Source: Halobacillus sp. Marseille-Q1614
GTDB lineage: Bacteria; Bacillota; Bacilli; Bacillales; Halobacillaceae
NCBI RefSeq assembly: GCF_902809865.1
Contig: NZ_CADDWH010000001.1
Coordinates: 3,224,001-3,288,000 of the forward strand
Length of the DNA stretch: 64,000 bases
Reading direction: 5' to 3'
In this document: positions 59,633-64,000 of the stretch, piece by piece
Numbering within the stretch: the stretch's first letter is position 1
How the letters are laid out: each line of letters opens with the position of its first letter
Program-made: the position numbers and the translations under genes
The notes under the pieces: generated by a model
What the model was told of the DNA's origin: nothing
Databases searched by the model: none
What the model saw: the letters and a program-made list of their open reading frames with translations, nothing else

Positions 59633-60318
59633 TGGAGAGGATCCTCATTATTGAAGATGAGCGTGAGATTGCCGAGCTCGAACGCGATTACTTGGAAATG
59701 AACGGGTTCGCGGTTGATATTGAAGCAGACGGAGCCGCCGGCCTTAAGAAAGCATTAGACGCCGAATACGATCTCCTTCTGCTTGATTTAATGCTGCCGG
59801 GTACAAGCGGGTTTGAGATTTGTAAAAAAGTGAGGAAGGAAAAAGAGATTCCGATTCTGATGATCACCGCCAAAACCGATGATATCGATAAGGTGAGAGG
59901 TCTTGGTCTCGGCGCCGATGATTACATCGTCAAGCCCTTTAGCCCAAACGAGCTCGTCGCCCGCGTCAAAGCCCACCTGGCAAGGTATAAGCGGCTTGTG
60001 AAAAAGGAAGACACCGAGAAGGATATCAGAGTGAGAGGACTTCATATTGACCGGACGTCGCGGAGAGTTTTTGTCAATGGGGAAGAAAAGACACTCACAG
60101 CGAAAGAGTACGACCTGCTCGTATTTATGGCGCTTCACCCGAATCGTGTGTTCAGCAAAGACGATTTATTTGAGCGGATCTGGGGGTTTGATGCATTGGG
60201 CGATAACACGACGGTGACTGTCCATGTGAGGAGGATTCGCGAGAAAATAGAAGACGACCCTTCGAAGCCTAAGTTTATTGATACGATCTGGGGCGTGGGC
60301 TATCGGTTTTTGCTATAA
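59632..60318 (+). CDS. OmpR-family response regulator
   Basis: A 228-residue regulator paired with the preceding kinase. The receiver has Asp52 (LLLDLMLPG), ITAKTDD and KPFSPNELVARVK. The C-terminal winged helix contains FSKDDLFERIWGFDALGDNTTVTVHVRRIREKIE. GTG 59632 is the start, one base into the kinase stop (TAGTG), with GGAGGAGGGG just before; ATG 59614 would overlap that site. The targets are unknown; the flanking SRPBCC and membrane genes are candidates. Confidence 0.92.
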   Translation: MERILIIEDEREIAELERDYLEMNGFAVDIEADGAAGLKKALDAEYDLLLLDLMLPGTSGFEICKKVRKEKEIPILMITAKTDDIDKVRGLGLGADDYIVKPFSPNELVARVKAHLARYKRLVKKEDTEKDIRVRGLHIDRTSRRVFVNGEEKTLTAKEYDLLVFMALHPNRVFSKDDLFERIWGFDALGDNTTVTVHVRRIREKIEDDPSKPKFIDTIWGVGYRFLL

Positions 60319-60320
60319 GA

Positions 60321-60349
60321 AAGCCACGGTGTATGCCGTGGTTTTTGTT
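60321..60349 (+). terminator. Terminator after the two-component system
   Basis: AAGCCACGG / CCGTGGTTT stem with a 6-nt loop and a T-rich tail. Confidence 0.85.
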
Positions 60350-60516
60350 TTTTAAGTCAATTAGACTCTCTAGTCACATTGCGAAACTCTGTTAAGAAAG
60401 TCCACAAACCCGCTGACCTCTTCCTGGTAAGCGCATCCATTTTTGACTTTTCTGACAGATGCGTTAACATAACAAATGTGAGAGTATTTAAATTCCAACT
60501 CAAGGAGGCGGATCAA

Positions 60517-60921
60517 TTGTTTAAAACCATCACTCTCGAACGCACACCGTGCGAAGGAGAGTCCCCTGTTTACAAAATCAGCATTTCAAGCGAAGGAGAA
60601 GTCGACTGGGAAGGACAGCAATTTGTTCAAAAGGAAGGCCACCACACGTGGAGCCTCACCGACGAACAAGTCGAGCAGCTGCAAGAGCTGATCGAAGACT
60701 TTAACTATATGTCCTATCAGTACATTCAAGGAGATCGACACTCTGCCGCTGACCACCCCTACTGCATGACATCCGTTCAAGATGAAAAAGGCTGTTATCG
60801 GGAAATCAACCACTACCTCGGAGACACCCTGCAGATTGGAAGAGACCTCGAAACATTCGAAGAGAAGGTTGAAGAAATTGCAGGCACCCACGCCTATATC
60901 GGCACCCTGAATCCAAGCTAA
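60517..60921 (+). CDS. DUF6438-type protein
   Basis: A 134-residue protein that begins with FKTITLERTPCEGESPVYKISI, the opening pattern of the DUF6438 family, with an acidic helical middle (DEQVEQLQELIEDFNYM). The function is unknown. TTG 60517 is chosen as start because AAGGAGG is 8 nt upstream and the domain begins there; the longer frame from 60379 has no ribosome site. It lies between the two-component system and the second SRPBCC gene. Confidence 0.72.
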   Translation: MFKTITLERTPCEGESPVYKISISSEGEVDWEGQQFVQKEGHHTWSLTDEQVEQLQELIEDFNYMSYQYIQGDRHSAADHPYCMTSVQDEKGCYREINHYLGDTLQIGRDLETFEEKVEEIAGTHAYIGTLNPS

Positions 60922-60946
60922 AATGAATCGGGGCGAGCGGCCGATG

Positions 60947-61342
60947 CTATATCGACTCCAGCGTCTCTTTCAACTGACGCAGATCATTTGCCGCCATCGC
61001 CCCATCCAATAAAAAATTCTCCTCAGACACCTCAGGAAGCCGAAAAATCGTCAGCATTACCTCACAGCGATCCTTATGAGGCACCACCCGCATCGGATAA
61101 TATAATTCCTCCCCATTAACCAATCTCAGCGTAAAATCCAGCACCCCATAAGAATTCTCTGTCTCAAACTGCACACGAGCCGTACCATCACCCGACTCGA
61201 CGTACCAGTCCTTCTTTTTCTGCGCCACCGACACACAAAAAGAATTCGCCCAGGCTGCCAAATTCATCGGTTCCCTTACGAAGCCGTAGACATCGCTGCT
61301 TTTTTTGTTGATCATCATTCCAATTGTTCTCGCCTCAAACAT
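60947..61342 (-). CDS. SRPBCC-domain protein, copy 2
   Basis: A 131-residue paralogue of the protein at 57210. Shared blocks are REPMNLAAWANSFCVSVAQKK, ENSYGVLD, YPMRVVP and LPEVSEENFLLDGAM. The SRPBCC fold binds small hydrophobic ligands, but none is known here. It is convergent with the DUF6438 gene. The two copies bracket the two-component system and probably arose by local duplication (inference). The ribosome site AGGAGGAAGG is strong. Confidence 0.8.
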   Translation of the reverse strand: MFEARTIGMMINKKSSDVYGFVREPMNLAAWANSFCVSVAQKKKDWYVESGDGTARVQFETENSYGVLDFTLRLVNGEELYYPMRVVPHKDRCEVMLTIFRLPEVSEENFLLDGAMAANDLRQLKETLESI

Positions 61343-61412
61343 ACCCTTCCTCCTCGTCCTGATCAGGCTTTCGTCCCTTTAGTCTCAGCTAACTCACCCA
61401 AAAATATTTGTT

Positions 61413-61450
61413 AAAAAAAGTGCCTGTTCCTCATCAAAGGAACAGGCACT
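61413..61450. terminator. Terminator of the lipoprotein gene
   Basis: AGTGCCTGTTCCT / AGGAACAGGCACT stem with a 5-nt loop. On the minus strand it ends in a run of seven T, so it serves the lipoprotein. Confidence 0.9.
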
Positions 61451-61454
61451 CATT

Positions 61455-62537
61455 TTATTGATAATTGACAATGGCCGGGCTCGGATCGAGCTTCACGACT
61501 TCTTCCGGTGTCATGACAGGCTCATCTTTATCATAGAAAACCTTAAAGCCGCCATACTGGGAAGGCTTATCGCGCACATACTTTTTGTACAGCGCCATTT
61601 TGTCGGTGGAGGATCCCCAGCCGTCAAAATTGAGGGCGACTTCCACGTTGTCGGTCGGCTGAATCGCATCTTTATTCGTCAGCACATGCTCTGTGAACTG
61701 GTGGACGAGCACGAACTTATCGGGCAAGTCGTTTTCCTCGGTCAGCTTGGAAACATATTCGACGGCTTCCTGCACCTCCTGTCCATCGACCTGGCCGAGA
61801 TCTTCTCCCGGAACTTCGCCTTCATCGACCTGGAATTCGGTATCGATCGCCAGGTGGACGTTCGGGTGCTTGAGCCATTTCTCAATGCTCTTCACCTGGT
61901 TCATGACGGTATCTGTCCCGAGCTGGATATCGAGAAGAACGATGGCATCATGCTTCTCCGCGAGTTTTACATACTCCTCGATTTTTTCATCCGAAAGCTT
62001 AGTCACGTAATTTCCATCCGGCCCTGGAACTCGGTGGGCCATCGTTGTAATCAGTTCAATCGTTGGAACGGCCGGACGCTTGGGATCGGCATCCGAGTAG
62101 GCCTGCGCCTGTTCTTTCAGCTGCTTCATAAACTCCTCCGGCTCCATTGTGCCGAGAATTCCCATATTTTCTGATTGAGGGGTGCCGTAATAGGCAACGA
62201 GCCGATGGTCTTTAAGCGGGCCGGTCGTCTGATCTTCCATATCCTTAGCCAGCGTCTCACCGGCAGGGACGGCACGCTCAGGTTCGCCGCCTAAGGCGAG
62301 CTGCTGCTCCGGCATATTTTTAAGCTCCTCCTCAGACAGGCTCTCCTTTAAAGGGACCGCATCTTCAGACGGCTCTAGCGCTTGATAGGGCGGATCCGGC
62401 TCCTCCTTCTGTTCCGGTTCACTTTCTTTTTTAGGAGCTTCCTCTGCCTTCTGATCAGAGGTCGAAGTCTCTTCTGAACAAGCCGCCAGAAGAATCGTAA
62501 GTAATGCCGCTAACAGCAGCCACGAGAATTTTTTCAT
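61455..62537 (-). CDS. Acidic lipoprotein with a possible TIM-barrel domain
   Basis: A 360-residue exported lipoprotein. The signal MKKFSWLLLAALLTILLAAC places the lipid on Cys20, followed by a Glu/Pro/Lys linker (to about 90). The rest alternates strands and helices (RLVAYYGTP, IELITTMA, IVLLDIQLG, HLAIDTEFQV, KFVLVHQFT, VEVALNFDGWG), as in glycoside-hydrolase-like TIM barrels. The acidic residues in DIQLG and DTEF are candidates for an active site. No enzyme activity is proven. ATG 62537 with AAAGGAAG is preferred to 62585. Confidence 0.75.
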   Translation of the reverse strand: MKKFSWLLLAALLTILLAACSEETSTSDQKAEEAPKKESEPEQKEEPDPPYQALEPSEDAVPLKESLSEEELKNMPEQQLALGGEPERAVPAGETLAKDMEDQTTGPLKDHRLVAYYGTPQSENMGILGTMEPEEFMKQLKEQAQAYSDADPKRPAVPTIELITTMAHRVPGPDGNYVTKLSDEKIEEYVKLAEKHDAIVLLDIQLGTDTVMNQVKSIEKWLKHPNVHLAIDTEFQVDEGEVPGEDLGQVDGQEVQEAVEYVSKLTEENDLPDKFVLVHQFTEHVLTNKDAIQPTDNVEVALNFDGWGSSTDKMALYKKYVRDKPSQYGGFKVFYDKDEPVMTPEEVVKLDPSPAIVNYQ

Positions 62538-62661
62538 GATGTCGACACTTCCTTTAAATAGTAAAGATTGGTCATAAAGGTACAATATAGAAGGAATCCT
62601 AACATATTTTTCAATGGCTGAGGCTGTTGTAATGAGATTGAAAAAGAATCATAACAAAGCC

Positions 62662-63570
62662 TTAAGCATGCCGGTCAATCTGCTGGACGATCTCCTCACA
62701 GATTTCATGGGTGGTCAGCGAATCCTCAATCGACGGATCCGGTATTTTATCATGCTTCACACAATCAAGAAAGTGATCAACAATTTGGTAAAAGCCCCGC
62801 TTCGATAGCGTAGGCTCCCAGCCGCCATACGTGGAAAGATTCTCGTCCTTATTGTGATAGTGCGTCGTTTCTGTCAGGTTATCGACGACGTATTTATGAT
62901 GGCCAGCCGTATATTCAATGATCTCCTCGGTCACGCCGCCATTACGGTTCATAATGCCAAGCGCCTGACAGCCCTCGCCGATCAGCTGAACGACCAGCTG
63001 ATCAAGAAGCTCCCCATCCAGCAGGAAATCCACCTTTATTTCCTTCACTTCCGTGTCCATTAAAAACCGGAGCGTGTCCACAACATGGACGAAATCTTCA
63101 ACGACAAACCGCCTCGGCTCATCTGCCGCATCGAAGCGGTTCTTCTGCATGATCAGCAGGTTCGGCTTCCCATGCCCCTTAAGCTCATTCACAGCCGAAA
63201 TAAACCGGCGGTTAAAGCCGACTATCGCAATCCTGCCAGTTTCACGCGCCAGCTCGACGATTCGCTGCGTCTCCTTGAAATTCAAAGAGATCGGCTTATC
63301 TATGTATACATGGATCCCATGCTCAAGCAGCTCCTCCACAATCTCCGCATGAGCCTCTGTCGCTGCACTGATAAACACCGCATCCACCTGCTTAGCCATC
63401 AGGCCATCGACGGACTCAACCTTCTCCATGATGCGATACTTATCCGCCAAACGATCCAGCGTCTCTTTATTTCTCGTACAAAGCACAAGCTCAATCCCTT
63501 CCTTTTGAGAAAGCACAGGCAAGTACGCTTTCTGAGCGATATCACCTAACCCAACAATTCCAATTCTCAT
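62662..63570 (-). CDS. Gfo/Idh/MocA-family oxidoreductase
   Basis: A 302-residue NAD(P)-dependent oxidoreductase. The Rossmann motif GIVGLGDIAQKAYLPVL (residues 4-20) and the EKPISLN-like VYIDKPISLNFKET (about 89-102), with the family Lys, are clear. A C-terminal alpha/beta domain follows. Members act on sugars or inositol; the substrate is unknown. ATG 63570 with AGGAGG before it is chosen over the longer frame. It precedes the lipoprotein gene by 124 bp on the same strand. Confidence 0.88.
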   Translation of the reverse strand: MRIGIVGLGDIAQKAYLPVLSQKEGIELVLCTRNKETLDRLADKYRIMEKVESVDGLMAKQVDAVFISAATEAHAEIVEELLEHGIHVYIDKPISLNFKETQRIVELARETGRIAIVGFNRRFISAVNELKGHGKPNLLIMQKNRFDAADEPRRFVVEDFVHVVDTLRFLMDTEVKEIKVDFLLDGELLDQLVVQLIGEGCQALGIMNRNGGVTEEIIEYTAGHHKYVVDNLTETTHYHNKDENLSTYGGWEPTLSKRGFYQIVDHFLDCVKHDKIPDPSIEDSLTTHEICEEIVQQIDRHA

Positions 63571-63694
63571 CGTAAAACCTCCTGATTGAAAAACTGTATC
63601 CTTCTCATACCCCAAATCATCGGGAGAGAACCTCATAAAAAAACGACCATTCATGATAAAATGGAAGCAGAATGACAATCTGGAGGATTCTCTT

Positions 63695-64000
63695 ATGAAA
63701 ATTACCATTATCTCGGTCGGAAAACTAAAAGAAAAATACTTAAAGCAGGGCATCAACGAATACATTAAACGCCTGGCCCCCTATGCCAAGGTCGATATCG
63801 TCGAAGTCCCCGATGAAAAAGCACCCGAAAACCTAAGTGAAGCGCAAATGCTGGAAGTGAAACAGAAGGAAGGCGAGCGAATTCTCGCCAAAATCCAGCC
63901 GGATACACACGTCATTACGCTGGAGATTGAAGGCAAGCAGCTGACTTCTGAAAAACTCGCCAAGCAGCTCGATGACCTGGCGACGTATGGAAAGAGCAAG
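63695..64000 (+). CDS. rlmH: 23S rRNA (pseudouridine1915-N3)-methyltransferase RlmH, N-terminal part
   Basis: The first 102 codons of RlmH (yydA, orfX), a SPOUT methyltransferase. It opens [19 protein letters not shown], then [17 protein letters not shown] and [19 protein letters not shown], all family signatures. The full length is about 159 residues; the SAM-binding knot lies beyond the window. In staphylococci the 3' end of this gene is the SCC element insertion site. Ribosome site GGAGGA. Confidence 0.95.
   Translation, partial: MKITIISVGKLKEKYLKQGINEYIKRLAPYAKVDIVEVPDEKAPENLSEAQMLEVKQKEGERILAKIQPDTHVITLEIEGKQLTSEKLAKQLDDLATYGKSK

Noticed and set aside
61458-62174. 238-codon plus-strand frame
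   Set aside because: It is antisense to the lipoprotein gene, which has a signal peptide, lipobox, ribosome site and terminator.
63085-63549. 154-codon plus-strand frame
   Set aside because: It is antisense to the Gfo/Idh/MocA gene, which has clear Rossmann motifs.

Overview
This window looks like an oriC-flanking segment of a moderately halophilic or halotolerant member of the Bacillaceae, with Halobacillus or a near relative my best guess (inference from gene content and composition; no search was run). It has moderate G+C, Bacillus-type ribosome binding sites and the Bacillus-specific genes noc, soj/spo0J, yyaC, splAB, gdpP and walRKHIJ. The conserved backbone keeps the Bacillus subtilis order and polarity: noc-soj-spo0J, yyaC, mscS, DUF951, ychF, rpsF-ssb-rpsR, yybS-gdpP-rplI-dnaC, purA, walR-walK-walH-walI-walJ-htrC and rlmH. 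From that order the origin should lie to the left of base 1, with most core genes transcribed away from it.

Bases 1-16,000 are accessory. They hold a partial nei gene, a stress-type short-chain dehydrogenase, a 12-gene gas vesicle cluster (gvpQ-B-R-N-F-G-L-S-K-J-T-U), a DMT transporter, an operon of two DUF948 proteins, a small membrane protein and a YtxH-type protein, then splAB (spore photoproduct repair), an ArsR/MFS pair, a GNAT and a VOC protein. Sigma-B-like promoters precede the gas vesicle genes (two in tandem), the divergent dehydrogenase and the DUF948/YtxH operon. This suggests that buoyancy and general stress are controlled together.

Bases 16,000-25,500 are the chromosome-segregation and replication core, with two parS sites. 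Bases 25,500-33,700 carry nsrR/hmp (nitric oxide response), a lone OppA, a serine-biosynthesis pair (class V aminotransferase plus serA) and hisJ. Bases 33,800-42,700 carry yybS, gdpP, rplI, dnaC, a DeoR/HAD pair inserted before purA, purA and a LOG-family gene. tRNA-Asp and tRNA-Phe follow, with a broken tRNA copy between them. Bases 43,800-52,200 carry a LysM/G5/M23 peptidase with an upstream WalR box, then the complete walRKHIJ-htrC operon; a perfect Noc-binding palindrome lies inside walK.

The htrC-rlmH gap is opened by 11.5 kb. It begins with a cluster of DnaA boxes and continues with threonine aldolase, asparagine synthetase, two SRPBCC paralogues on either side of a two-component system, a lipoprotein and a Gfo/Idh oxidoreductase. 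The window ends inside rlmH. At least seven copies of a roughly 85-125 bp structured intergenic repeat are scattered through the window. Two composite copies lie 15.5 kb apart in opposite orientation. No transposase, integrase, rRNA or CRISPR array is visible.
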